A stretch of 24,854 bases of DNA, taken from contig JAZNSB010000047.1 of assembly GCA_045590955.1 (NCBI GenBank), forward strand, positions 1 to 24,854, read 5' to 3'. The notes below the pieces were generated by a model that saw only the letters and a list, made by a program, of their open reading frames with translations, did not search any database and was not told where the DNA came from. Source of the DNA: JAZNSB01 sp045590955 (lineage in GTDB: Bacteria > Pseudomonadota > Alphaproteobacteria > RF32 > CAG-239). Positions 15,407 to 22,915 of this stretch are shown in pieces. Position numbers and translations under genes: made by a program. The number at the start of each line of letters is the position of its first letter. Positions within the stretch are counted from its first letter, which is position 1.

Positions 15407-16744
15407 TTAATTATCATCTTCATTATTTTCTGGAGCAATATAGTGTTTTTGAGCTTTAACTTTTGTAATTCTTCGGTTTGTTACGCTCAAAACCTCATAT
15501 TTACAAAATTCATCTTCCACCAAGTCGCCTGCTTTTGGTTCTCTTCCCAAAAGTGCAAAAACATATCCTCCAATGGTGCTTTCTTCATGTTCTATTTTTG
15601 GCAAATTCAGGCATTCAAAAGCATCTTCAATCAGGAACAGTCCGTCAAATTCACAAATTGTTTCATCAATTTTTTTCATTGGTTCTTCGGCAACACAATC
15701 ATGTTCATCCATAATATCGCCCACCAGTTCTTCTAAAATATCTTCTAAAGTAAGCATTCCTGCGGTTCCGCCATATTCATCAACCACTATTGCCAAATGT
15801 AAATGCTGAGCCATCATTTGGTGTAAAATATCAGAAATTGATTGGTTTTCCGGCACCACTAAAATTTTGCGAGAGATATTTTTTAAAAAGTTTTTTTGTT
15901 CTTTTTCTGCGCTATGTTCCATAATATCTCTGATATGAACCATACCGATAATGTGGTCTCTGTCTTTTTCACACAGAGGAAAACGATTATGTTTGTGTTG
16001 TTTAACAAAATCCAAAGCTTCTTCAAAAGACATATGAGTATATAAACACTTCATTTCTTGTCTGGGCATCATAATTTCATGTGCACAAATTTCAGAAAAA
16101 CAAATGGCATTTTGAATGATTTCGCCTTCTGTTTCATCAATAATTCCGCCTTTTTGAGAAGCATCTATTATAATTTTTATTTCTTCTTCGGAATGGGCAT
16201 TTTCATGTTCGTTTGTTTGTCTTGTTCCCATAAGTTTTAATATCCAGATTGATACATGGTCAAAAACCCATATAAACGGAGCAAAAATTCTGTTAAAAGC
16301 ATATAAAGCCGGAGCAATTGCCAACACATATCTTTCTGTGTCTTGAATTGCCAAAGACTTTGGCACCAGTTCACCCAAAACTACGTGTAACAACGTAATA
16401 AAAGTAAAGGCAATACCAAAACTTAAAGAATGTAATAATACGGGGTTGTCTGTTAAATATCCTCCCAACCACATTTCCAACAGTTTTGACACAGCCGGTT
16501 CACCAATCCAACCAAGTCCCAAAGAGGCAATGGTAATGCCAAGCTGAATTGCGCTTAAATATGTGTTAAGCCTGTCATTTATTTTAATGGCAATTTTTGC
16601 TCTTTTGCTTCCCTGATGAGCCAGTTCTTCCAATTTTGTTCTTCTGATTTTAACAATGGAGAACTCGGATACCACAAAGAAGGCATTTGCAAACACCAGA
16701 AACAAAACCAGTGCGATATTGATTACATACATATAAGTTGGCAT
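15407..16744 (-). CDS. CNNM/CorC-HlyC family membrane protein with CBS pair (hemolysin family)
   Basis: This 445-residue protein has a CNNM/DUF21 membrane domain (about 1-190; hydrophobic segments near 5-25, 62-80, 95-125 and 130-160), a pair of CBS domains (about 205-335, with LAIVVDEYGGTAGMLTLEDILEELVGDI) and a C-terminal transporter-associated CorC_HlyC domain (about 345-430, with STIGGYVFALLGREPKAGD). The early motif FFVVSEFSIVKIRRTKLEEL is characteristic. Family members are linked to Mg2+/Co2+ efflux or resistance; the hemolysin name is historical. The ribosome site is weak (GAGC). It heads a two-gene unit with the unknown protein at 14732-15394. Confidence 0.9.
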   Translation of the reverse strand: MPTYMYVINIALVLFLVFANAFFVVSEFSIVKIRRTKLEELAHQGSKRAKIAIKINDRLNTYLSAIQLGITIASLGLGWIGEPAVSKLLEMWLGGYLTDNPVLLHSLSFGIAFTFITLLHVVLGELVPKSLAIQDTERYVLAIAPALYAFNRIFAPFIWVFDHVSIWILKLMGTRQTNEHENAHSEEEIKIIIDASQKGGIIDETEGEIIQNAICFSEICAHEIMMPRQEMKCLYTHMSFEEALDFVKQHKHNRFPLCEKDRDHIIGMVHIRDIMEHSAEKEQKNFLKNISRKILVVPENQSISDILHQMMAQHLHLAIVVDEYGGTAGMLTLEDILEELVGDIMDEHDCVAEEPMKKIDETICEFDGLFLIEDAFECLNLPKIEHEESTIGGYVFALLGREPKAGDLVEDEFCKYEVLSVTNRRITKVKAQKHYIAPENNEDDN

Positions 16745-16855
16745 TTTTTTGCTCTTTTCATCTGTTTAAAGTTATATTTATTTTGCAATTTTATACATTT
16801 TTGTGAACATTATGTCAATTATATATTAAGATAAGGTAAAAGATAATTAAAATAT

Positions 16856-16884
16856 AAAAGAGGCTCTGGTTTAGAGCCTCTTTT
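16856..16884 (-). terminator. Intrinsic terminator of mscL
   Basis: A perfect 12-bp stem, AAAAGAGGCTCT with AGAGCCTCTTTT (16856-16867, 16873-16884), has a five-base loop and T-rich flanks on both strands. It lies 23 bases beyond the mscL stop, upstream of the co-oriented CBS-domain gene. Confidence 0.85.
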
Positions 16885-16906
16885 TTAGAAAGCATTTAAG
16901 GGTTTA

Positions 16907-17392
16907 TTACTTTTTTGCTTTAATTTCAGAAGTGCAATGAGGACAACGAGTTGCATCAATGTTAATTTCCATTTTGCAGAAAGGACATTGTTTAGTTGTT
17001 GGATTTTTAGCACATTCCTGTTCTTCTTTTTTATCAAGTTTTGCTTGCAAATCATTAATTGCTTTAATCAATATAAACACGGCAAAAGCCACAATTAAGA
17101 AGCTGATACATGTGTTGATAAACAAGCCGATATTTAAGGTAACAGCACCATCTTGTTGAGCTGCAGCCAAAGATGCATAAGGAATTTCACTTGCGCCACG
17201 TTTAAGCACAACAAACAGGTTGCTGAAATCCACTTTGCCAAGCAACAGACCGATTGGAGGCATAATCACGTCTTTTACCAAAGAGTCTACAATTTTGCTG
17301 AATGCGGCACCAATAATAATACCTACAGCCATATCAATCACGTTTCCGCGCATTGCAAATTTTTTAAATTCAGAAATCAAATTTTTAAACAT
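16907..17392 (-). CDS. mscL: Large-conductance mechanosensitive channel MscL with C-terminal zinc ribbon
   Basis: MscL opens under membrane tension and releases solutes during hypo-osmotic shock. The N-terminus, MFKNLISEFKKFAMRGNVID, and TM1 (MAVGIIIGAAFSKIVDSLV, 21-39) are diagnostic; TM2 is at about 88-112. At 161 residues it is longer than E. coli MscL (136). After the usual helical bundle it carries a zinc-ribbon-like tail, CPFC (136-139) and CPHC (150-153). The start at 17392 gives the canonical N-terminus and has GGAG nine bases upstream; the in-frame ATG at 17407 would overlap that site. It is monocistronic, with a terminator at 16856-16884 and mlaE divergent. Confidence 0.95.
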   Translation of the reverse strand: MFKNLISEFKKFAMRGNVIDMAVGIIIGAAFSKIVDSLVKDVIMPPIGLLLGKVDFSNLFVVLKRGASEIPYASLAAAQQDGAVTLNIGLFINTCISFLIVAFAVFILIKAINDLQAKLDKKEEQECAKNPTTKQCPFCKMEINIDATRCPHCTSEIKAKK

Positions 17393-17508
17393 AGTCAAAG
17401 TCTCCATAATTTATGATTTTTTAGCATAAATTCCAAATTTTTAAATTCAAGCACATTTAAAAATAAATACCAAATTATCAACAATTACTGTAAATGCGCT
17501 TTAAGAAG

Positions 17509-17536
17509 TTGTTTTTTTGCAATCAGTATTTATACT
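17509..17536 (+). promoter_or_regulatory. Probable promoter of the mla operon
   Basis: TTGTTT (17509-17514), 16 bases, TATACT (17531-17536), 32 bases before the mlaE start at 17568. The -10 matches five of six consensus bases and the -35 four of six. Confidence 0.5.
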
Positions 17537-17567
17537 TAATATGGTTCAGGTTAAAAAAAGGACATAC

Positions 17568-18674
17568 ATGTCATTAGAATTTAACATAGAAGATAAAAGG
17601 TTGATAATTTTTTTAAGTTCTGATTTACGCAAATATAACAATCAGAAACAAATTGACATGTTGTTTGAAAGCCTAAATCACATAAAAACGGTAGGTTTTG
17701 ACAGCACTAAATTAAAATTCTGGGATTCTAATATAGCTTCTGTCATCTTTCGTTTGGTAAAAACTTGCAGGTCAAAACACATTTCAGTCAATCTGTCCTC
17801 TCTTCCAAAAGATTTGCAAAATCTCCTTAATTTGGCTTTGACGGTAGAAAACAACGTATCTGAACCGGAAAAAAAATCTTTTTCATTTTTTGAAAATATA
17901 GGTCAATGCGTTTTAAACATATGTGCTTCATTAAAAAAGACGGGCAAATTTTTATGTAAAGTTTTATCTTCTTTAAACAGATGTTTTATAGGGCGTTCTG
18001 TCATGCGCAAGACAGACTTTTTATTTTGTTTTGCGGAATGTGGATATAAATCTGTAGGCATTGTCAGTTTGGTCAGTTTTATGGTTGGGCTCATTTTGGC
18101 GTTTGTCGGCGCCATACAGTTACGCATGTTTGGTGCGCAAATATATGTTGCTTCACTTGTCACCATTGGCATGACGCGCATTATGGGTGCTATAATGTGT
18201 GCCATTATCATGGCGGGCAGAACAGGAGCGTCATATGCGGCAAACATTGGCAGTATGCGAGTAAATGAAGAAATAGACGCCTTAAAAACATTTGGTTTTT
18301 CTTCCACGGATTTTTTAATTTTGCCCAGACTTTTAAGTTTAACGTTCAGTATGCCGATACTTGCCATATTGTCAGATTTTTTCGGTATATTTGGCGGTGC
18401 TTTTGTAGGAGTTGCCATATTAGACATTTCTTTTGTTCAGTATTGGCACTATACTGTTGATGCGTTTGGCCTTGCAGACTTTTTGGTTGGTATTTTGCAT
18501 GCTTTCATCTATGGCATCATCATTTCTTTATGTGGGTGTTATTATGGAATAAATTGCGACAGAAATGCCGAAGCTGTAGGATTAGCCACCACAAAATCGG
18601 TGGTGTCATCCATTGTTATAATGATAGTAATTACCGGCATACTTACATTTGTTTTTGAGGTTTTGGGCATATGA
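17568..18674 (+). CDS. mlaE: MlaE-type ABC permease with N-terminal STAS-like domain
   Basis: This is the permease of a retrograde or anterograde phospholipid transporter between inner and outer membranes. It has 368 residues. The first 90 or so resemble a degenerate STAS domain (KLKFWDSNIASVIFRLVKTC, then SVNLSSLPKDLQNLLNLA). The MlaE permease domain (about 135-365) has the family hallmark GRTGASYAANIGSMRV followed by EEIDALKTFGF. The start at 17568 has AAGGA five bases upstream; an upstream TTG at 17517 lies in the promoter. Its end overlaps mlaF by four bases (ATGA). In E. coli the STAS protein is separate (MlaB); the fused form is common in other Gram-negatives. Confidence 0.93.
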   Translation: MSLEFNIEDKRLIIFLSSDLRKYNNQKQIDMLFESLNHIKTVGFDSTKLKFWDSNIASVIFRLVKTCRSKHISVNLSSLPKDLQNLLNLALTVENNVSEPEKKSFSFFENIGQCVLNICASLKKTGKFLCKVLSSLNRCFIGRSVMRKTDFLFCFAECGYKSVGIVSLVSFMVGLILAFVGAIQLRMFGAQIYVASLVTIGMTRIMGAIMCAIIMAGRTGASYAANIGSMRVNEEIDALKTFGFSSTDFLILPRLLSLTFSMPILAILSDFFGIFGGAFVGVAILDISFVQYWHYTVDAFGLADFLVGILHAFIYGIIISLCGCYYGINCDRNAEAVGLATTKSVVSSIVIMIVITGILTFVFEVLGI

Positions 18675-19423
18675 CAACACAAAGCAAAATAATAGGACAA
18701 TCATTAAACATTGGCTATGATGACCATGTTCTCATGCATGATTTAAATTTTGAGGTAAAAACCGGAGAGATTTTTGCTATTATGGGTCCTTCAGGTTGTG
18801 GCAAAAGCACTTTGTTAAGAGTTTTGACGGGGTTATTACCTCCTATATCCGGCAAAGTTATTATCAATAATGCAGACTTTTATGGGCAAAAAGGCAAAAA
18901 ACGAGATCAAATCATGCGCCAAAGCGGAGTTTTATATCAAAGCGGAGCATTATTTAGTTCCATGACACTTGGACAAAATATCGGGCTGATATTAGAGCAA
19001 TATACGGATTACAGTCCGTCCATGATACAAGACCTTGTCAATTTCAAGCTTTCTCTTGTGGGATTAGGGGGATATGCAGATTTTTATCCGTCAGAAATAA
19101 GCGGAGGCATGAAAAAAAGAGCAGGTTTGGCCCGAGCCATGGCTTTAGATCCCCAAATTTTATATTTAGACGAACCCTCTGCCGGTTTGGATCCGGTAAG
19201 TTCCAAATTGCTGGATGATCTAATTTTAGAGCTAAACCAAAGTTTGGGCACAACATTTGTTTTTGTAAGTCATGAACTAAGTTCCATTTTTTCCATAGCG
19301 GACAACAGCATATATTTAGACAAATACACCAAGAGCATATCGGCCACTGGTAAGCCGACAGACATATTAAAAAATCCGCCAAATGAAAGAGTTTTAAGTT
19401 TTTTAACCGGAGGTAAGCAATAA
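18671..19423 (+). CDS. mlaF: MlaF-type ABC transporter ATPase
   Basis: This cytosolic ATPase drives MlaE. At 250 residues it has Walker A GPSGCGKST (39-47), the signature ISGGMKKRAGLARAMA (143-158), Walker B ILYLDEP (163-169; D167, E168) and H-loop His201. The signature SGGMKKR, rather than SGGQ-QR, is typical of the Mla/MCE subgroup. It overlaps mlaE by ATGA and mlaD by one base (TAATG), so the three are translationally coupled. Confidence 0.95.
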   Translation: MTTQSKIIGQSLNIGYDDHVLMHDLNFEVKTGEIFAIMGPSGCGKSTLLRVLTGLLPPISGKVIINNADFYGQKGKKRDQIMRQSGVLYQSGALFSSMTLGQNIGLILEQYTDYSPSMIQDLVNFKLSLVGLGGYADFYPSEISGGMKKRAGLARAMALDPQILYLDEPSAGLDPVSSKLLDDLILELNQSLGTTFVFVSHELSSIFSIADNSIYLDKYTKSISATGKPTDILKNPPNERVLSFLTGGKQ

Positions 19424-20181
19424 TGAGCAAACAACCAAATAAAAAAATGATAGGAATATATACGTTTTCCGGCATATTAATTTTTCTTCTGATTTTATTT
19501 TTCTTTTTGCAAAACAAAATATACAGTGGCAGCAAAAATGAAGTGGTAATGTATTTTGAAGAGTCAATAAGCGGTTTAAATGTCGGTTCGCCGGTTGTTT
19601 TTATGGGTGTAAAAATCGGAGAAGTCAGCCGCATAAAAATAGACGCCGATACGGAAGATTTAAGCTTTAGCATACCTGTATATGCCAGAATGCACACACG
19701 CTCTTTAGATGCCACCAAACAATTTAGCTCCGGCAAAGAAGTAATGGATGCGCTGGTTGCCAAAGGTTTGAGAGCAAGACTTGTTCCCCAAAGTTACATT
19801 ACCGGGCAGTTAATGATAGAACTTGAATTATATAACAATGCCCCAATCAAATACCACCAACGTTCTGATGAAACTCTTGAAATTCCCACGGTTTTATCCT
19901 CATTAGGAGAAATTTCCAAGGGTTTACAAAAACTTCCCGTTGGAGAAGGGGTTAAAAACTTTAGCAGTTTTTTTGAGCAATTAAACAATACAATGCCTCG
20001 TATAAACCAAATTGTGGTAGACATAGAAAGTATTTTGCAACGCAACAAAAACACTTCAACGGAGCTTTTGGAAAATTTTAATAAAGCCATGCAAAACGTT
20101 GCCAAAGCCGCTAAGTCTTTACAAAATTTAACAGACTATTTGGAACAACATCCTGAAGCATTATTGAAAGGAAAAAAATAA
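19423..20181 (+). CDS. mlaD: MlaD-type MCE-domain lipid-binding protein
   Basis: This is a periplasmic MCE protein anchored by one N-terminal helix. It has 252 residues: TM segment at about 11-31, a single MCE domain at about 38-120 (VVMYFEESISGLNVGSPVVF, then GVKIGEVSRI and LIPVYARMH-like strands) and a long helical tail (about 145-240) that may form the hexamer channel extension. MCE proteins bind phospholipids and hand them to the permease. The VPQSYITGQLMIELE motif (about 125-140) ends the domain. It overlaps mlaF and the downstream lipoprotein gene by one base each. Confidence 0.93.
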   Translation: MSKQPNKKMIGIYTFSGILIFLLILFFFLQNKIYSGSKNEVVMYFEESISGLNVGSPVVFMGVKIGEVSRIKIDADTEDLSFSIPVYARMHTRSLDATKQFSSGKEVMDALVAKGLRARLVPQSYITGQLMIELELYNNAPIKYHQRSDETLEIPTVLSSLGEISKGLQKLPVGEGVKNFSSFFEQLNNTMPRINQIVVDIESILQRNKNTSTELLENFNKAMQNVAKAAKSLQNLTDYLEQHPEALLKGKK

Positions 20182-20744
20182 TGAAAAAACAAATTTTATT
20201 TATTTGCCTTTTTTTAAGCGCATGTTTAGGAGGGTACAGTCCTTCAAGCAAATTTTACAGTCTTCAGTCACAGCCGGCTGTTACGGAATATAATTTAAAA
20301 GACAAGAGCATAGGCATAGAAGCTGTTTCTTTGCCCGATTATTTAGACAAGGGTCAAATAGTTTCATTTTCTTCAGACGGCACACAAATGTATATAAACG
20401 AGCAAGATCGTTGGGGAGGCCGGTTGGACGACATGATACAAAGAACAATAGCAGAAAATCTTGGTAAAACATTGCCGTTTTGTGTTGTAAAATCCAAAAC
20501 AGCGCTTTTAGAAAAATTTAATTATCTGATAAAAGTTCAAATTGTTCGTTTTGACAAAGTCGGCAACAATGCGGTTTTAACAGGTTGGTGGCAAATAACA
20601 AACTCAAACGGCAATGTTTTATATAAAGGCAAAACAAATTTGCAGGAAGTAACCGATGGCACATATCCGTCATATGTTAAATCTCAAAGCAAGATGCTTT
20701 TTGCCATGAGCGAACAAATAGCAAAGAAACTTGCCTTAAAATAA
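20181..20744 (+). CDS. ABC-type transport auxiliary lipoprotein (PqiC-like, PF03886)
   Basis: This 187-residue outer-membrane or periplasmic lipoprotein has a signal peptide ending in the lipobox LSAC (lipidated Cys15). The mature part begins with KFYSLQS, the conserved start of the ABC_trans_aux/PqiC family, followed by IGIEAVSLPDYLDKGQIV and a RWGGRLDDMIQRTIAENL helix. In the PqiABC and related MCE systems this lipoprotein is the outer-membrane partner of the MCE protein. Here it is the last gene of the mla operon, overlapping mlaD by one base. No MlaC or MlaA gene is nearby, so this protein may be the outer-membrane end of the pathway. Confidence 0.9.
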   Translation: MKKQILFICLFLSACLGGYSPSSKFYSLQSQPAVTEYNLKDKSIGIEAVSLPDYLDKGQIVSFSSDGTQMYINEQDRWGGRLDDMIQRTIAENLGKTLPFCVVKSKTALLEKFNYLIKVQIVRFDKVGNNAVLTGWWQITNSNGNVLYKGKTNLQEVTDGTYPSYVKSQSKMLFAMSEQIAKKLALK

Positions 20745-20752
20745 ACGTTGAA

Positions 20753-20790
20753 ATCAAAACAAACCCCGACATATCGGGGTTTGTTTTGAT
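20753..20790. terminator. Bidirectional terminator between mla operon and repeat-protein gene
   Basis: A perfect 17-bp stem (20753-20769 with 20774-20790), with the core ACCCCGA/TCGGGGT and a four-base CATA loop, is the strongest hairpin in the window. A and T tracts are within both arms. It lies between convergent stops at 20744 and 20798. Confidence 0.92.
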
Positions 20791-20797
20791 GAAATAC

Positions 20798-21385
20798 TTA
20801 TCTTTCCATATATTGGTCATATTTTTGCCGATTAAGGCTTAAATTTTGAGGTTTTTGAACATCTGTTTCTTCTACATCATACTTTTCTTTGTGTCTCAAC
20901 AGTTTAACTGCCAAGCATGGATTTTTTCTTGCAATGTTACTTATATTATATCCGGTAAGTGCATTTTTTGCAGATTTATAAGAAAAATTGTTATTTTTAT
21001 CGGAATCAAGAGTTTGAGCAAACAAATCCATTGCTTGTTCATCAAATTTCTGATTTGCTTCGGCGATTTGGGCCAATCCGTAATAAGCACCGATATGTGA
21101 ATCAGGATCATTTTTTTCAGATTTCAATGTTGCGTCAAACAAATCCAAAGCTTTTTCTGCCAATTTCGGATTAGCTTTTACAATTTCTCCCAGCGCCAAA
21201 TATGCATATTTAAAGGAGTTTGGGTCATTAATATCTTCAGACAGCCCTTTTTCAATGACTGATAATAAATTTTCGGCATTTTTCGGATTTTCTTTTACAT
21301 ATTTTTCTACAGAAATAAACAACATTCCCATTTTTTCGGCAGAATCTGATGTTTTTATCCTTTGTTCAATTTCTTGCACAGACAT
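20798..21385 (-). CDS. Alpha-solenoid repeat protein (short family member)
   Basis: This 195-residue soluble helical protein is built of about four repeats of roughly 40 residues. Successive anchors are VKENPKNAENLLSVIEKGL, VKANPKLAEKALDLFDATL, AEANQKFDEQAMDLFAQTL and a diverged ARKNPCLAVKLL, each usually followed by S-(D/E)-K and an Asn/Asp-rich linker. The repeats look HEAT- or TPR-like, though I cannot assign them to a named family. The module recurs in the larger protein at 23437-24618, so the two are related. It starts at 21385 because GGAG lies seven bases upstream; an in-frame GTG at 21409 precedes that site. Promoter at 21428-21456. Function unknown; such solenoids usually bind proteins. 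Confidence 0.75.
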   Translation of the reverse strand: MSVQEIEQRIKTSDSAEKMGMLFISVEKYVKENPKNAENLLSVIEKGLSEDINDPNSFKYAYLALGEIVKANPKLAEKALDLFDATLKSEKNDPDSHIGAYYGLAQIAEANQKFDEQAMDLFAQTLDSDKNNNFSYKSAKNALTGYNISNIARKNPCLAVKLLRHKEKYDVEETDVQKPQNLSLNRQKYDQYMER

Positions 21386-21427
21386 TTTATTTCTCCGTAT
21401 TTCCGGCACGTCCTTAACTTTAAGGTT

Positions 21428-21456
21428 ATTATATTATAATTTTGTTATTTTTTCAA
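21428..21456 (-). promoter_or_regulatory. Promoter of the short repeat-protein gene
   Basis: On the minus strand, TTGAAA (21451-21456), exactly 17 bases, TATAAT (21428-21433). It is about 43 bases upstream of the ATG at 21385. Confidence 0.75.
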
Positions 21457-21473
21457 CTTCAAAATAAATTACA

Positions 21474-21506
21474 AAAACACCTGTCTTGTTGAAAGACAGG
21501 TGTTTT
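21474..21506 (-). terminator. Intrinsic terminator of the unknown gene at 21512
   Basis: A 14-bp perfect stem (21474-21487 with 21493-21506) contains CACCTGTCTT/AAGACAGGTG and has a five-base loop and T-rich sequence on the minus-strand exit. It begins five bases after the stop codon. Confidence 0.85.
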
Positions 21507-21511
21507 GTTTG

Positions 21512-22054
21512 TCAGATGCTTTTTCCTGAAAAAGGCACAAGGTTTATACAAGTTCCAAGTTTTGAACAGTCATACAGTTCAAAATGTTCCTCACACCTCT
21601 GCACGAAGAAGTGAATGGGGTTTATATTGTATTTTCCCCTGCCTAATTTAATGTCGCAAATACCATTTTCCCAAGAGCTTGGAGCACCAAATACCAAAGT
21701 ATCTCCCGGTTTCATTTTTTCCAGATGATCTTTGTAGTATTTAAGATAAAATCTGTAGCATCCGCTCAAGAGAAGAGCCGGAGCGGTTTTGCATGTAAAC
21801 ATACAAATACGTTTATAGTGCCTGCCGCGATCTTTCAAGTAGCCTCTGACAGCGCTTAACTTTGAATTTTCGTCTTCGGCAAAATAGCTCTCCATGTAAT
21901 TTACTTTTGGGTTTTCCAAGATTTTTACAAAAACGTCGTCGTTTTCTTGCAAAATTTTGATTAGGGTATATTTTTCGCCCTCAACCAAACCGTCAGCTTT
22001 TTTTACGCAAATTACACTTCTTGTTGTAGTGTCGTTTAAGAAAAGTTTTTTCAT
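21512..22054 (-). CDS. Hypothetical Cys-containing protein
   Basis: This 180-residue protein has no signal peptide or clear membrane segment, and I do not recognise a family. It has eight cysteines scattered through the chain (for example ICMFTCKTAPALLLSGC in the centre and FVQRCEEHFELYDCSKLGTC near the end), a basic stretch (KDRGRHYKR) and a GDTLVFGAPSSWENG segment. No ribosome site is evident before the ATG. It has its own terminator at 21474-21506 and sits between accessory-type genes. The codon mix is slightly richer in GC than core neighbours, which would fit an acquired gene, but this was judged by eye only. Confidence 0.6.
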   Translation of the reverse strand: MKKLFLNDTTTRSVICVKKADGLVEGEKYTLIKILQENDDVFVKILENPKVNYMESYFAEDENSKLSAVRGYLKDRGRHYKRICMFTCKTAPALLLSGCYRFYLKYYKDHLEKMKPGDTLVFGAPSSWENGICDIKLGRGKYNINPIHFFVQRCEEHFELYDCSKLGTCINLVPFSGKSI

Positions 22055-22083
22055 AATTATTTCATATTTTTAGTGAGAAATGT

Positions 22084-22117
22084 AATAAAAGTGTGGACAG
22101 ACTATCACATTTTTATT
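22084..22117 (-). terminator. Possible terminator after the small lipoprotein gene
   Basis: A 12-bp stem (22084-22095 with 22106-22117, one G-T pair) has a ten-base loop. It begins about 22 bases past the stop of the lipoprotein gene (22140). The stem is AT-rich and the minus-strand tail is only partly T-rich. Confidence 0.4.
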
Positions 22118-22139
22118 AAAAATCAACATTTTTCATAGA

Positions 22140-22550
22140 TTAATCTATTTTCAAAGAGATATTTGCTTTTTGAATTTCTTTTTTGCCGATTGGGTCAAAT
22201 TTGTAATAATAGATCATTTCTCTTTTATTTATATTATTTGCATCAACGGCACCTTCAGGAATGGCCCACAGCACAGACAACGGCCAAGTCAACAGGTTGA
22301 GGGCTCCATATAAAAAGTGAGAACTTTCTGCTCCGTTGCCTGAAGCCAAATAAAAGTTACCAAATCCGGGTAAAATATTAAGCAAGGCAGCCCCGGCTGG
22401 ACTTGCTGGTCTTTCCCAGCTTCCCACGGGTTTATCAATTGTTACCCCTTGGGCTTTTAATTTTTGCAATTCCATGTGCTCTTGTCTGGTAAGGGTTGTG
22501 CATGCACTCAAAGAAATTATGGCAGCGCTCAATAGAATATATTTTTTCAT
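22140..22550 (-). CDS. Small membrane-associated lipoprotein of unknown function
   Basis: This 136-residue protein has a type II signal peptide ending in LSAC (lipidated Cys17). The mature part has GAALLNILPGFGNFYLASG and ALNLLTWPLSVLWAIPEGA, hydrophobic stretches reminiscent of TM2-like 'PG-G-FY' hairpins, and a C-terminal YYYKFDPIGKKEIQ. The ATG at 22550 has AAGGA eight bases upstream. The same frame stays open to 22745, but the upstream part is a structured non-coding leader and gives no plausible protein. Since an intrinsic terminator ends about 30 bases before this ATG with no room for a promoter, the gene is probably expressed by read-through. Confidence 0.75.
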   Translation of the reverse strand: MKKYILLSAAIISLSACTTLTRQEHMELQKLKAQGVTIDKPVGSWERPASPAGAALLNILPGFGNFYLASGNGAESSHFLYGALNLLTWPLSVLWAIPEGAVDANNINKREMIYYYKFDPIGKKEIQKANISLKID

Positions 22551-22575
22551 CTTTAGTTTCCTTTTATATGTAGTT

Positions 22576-22603
22576 AAAAAAGTCGCCTTGATAAGAGGCG
22601 ACT
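22576..22603 (-). terminator. Intrinsic terminator or attenuator before the lipoprotein start
   Basis: On the minus strand AGTCGCCT pairs with AGGCGACT (22596-22603 with 22581-22588) around a seven-base loop, followed by a run of T. It lies about 26 bases upstream of the lipoprotein ATG on the same strand. Confidence 0.8.
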
Positions 22604-22770
22604 GGAAGTTGGAAACTACACAAAGATAGTGCGACATATTGACTGAAAACAGTTTATTTTGCCGCCTTCCAGTCATAATCTGACTTTCAGGCGTGCAAAA
22701 GTTTCGTCTTTGCACTAAAAGACGCTTTGTGAGAGGTTTCCACACCCCAGATGAGTTATCATCTCATCCG
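22576..22770 (-). ncRNA. Structured leader or small RNA with terminator, upstream of the lipoprotein gene
   Basis: About 195 bases, read on the minus strand, with many complementary segments. There is a 5' hairpin (22763-22768 with 22750-22755). A long interrupted rod pairs 22745-22750 with 22602-22607, 22736-22742 with 22610-22616, 22725-22731 with 22619-22625, 22712-22716 with 22628-22632 and 22706-22708 with 22633-22635. An inner stem (22695-22700 with 22657-22662, then 22689-22692 with 22664-22667 and 22681-22685 with 22671-22675) and a small hairpin (22650-22653 with 22642-22645) cap it. It ends in the terminator at 22581-22603. I cannot match it to a known riboswitch; a 6S-like regulatory RNA is one possibility. 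The 5' end is estimated from a weak TATAAA near 22780. Confidence 0.55.
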
Positions 22771-22832
22771 TTTCAAATTTATAATAAAAAACCAAAAAGT
22801 AAAGAACATTTAGTCAAAAATCTGCTTTTTGA

Positions 22833-22860
22833 TTGATTTTTTTATTATCCGCCGTATAAT
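22833..22860 (+). promoter_or_regulatory. Promoter of the MutT-like Nudix gene
   Basis: TTGATT (22833-22838), 16 bases, perfect TATAAT (22855-22860), giving a leader of about 50 bases. Together with the leader RNA on the other strand this accounts for the 365 bases (22551-22915) that hold no protein gene. Confidence 0.7.
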
Positions 22861-22915
22861 GCCGACATCATAACAATTAAACAGATATAATTAGACCAAA
22901 TAAACCATAAAATAT

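Noticed and set aside
19044..19763. Minus-strand open frame of 239 codons opposite mlaF and mlaD
   Set aside because: It runs antisense to the Walker B and MCE regions, which are under clear protein-level constraint, and has no ribosome site or domain.
22551..22745. N-terminal extension of the small lipoprotein frame up to 22745
   Set aside because: It would place 65 unlikely residues before a perfect lipoprotein signal peptide. The DNA is instead explained by RNA helices and a terminator, and the ATG at 22550 has a good ribosome site.
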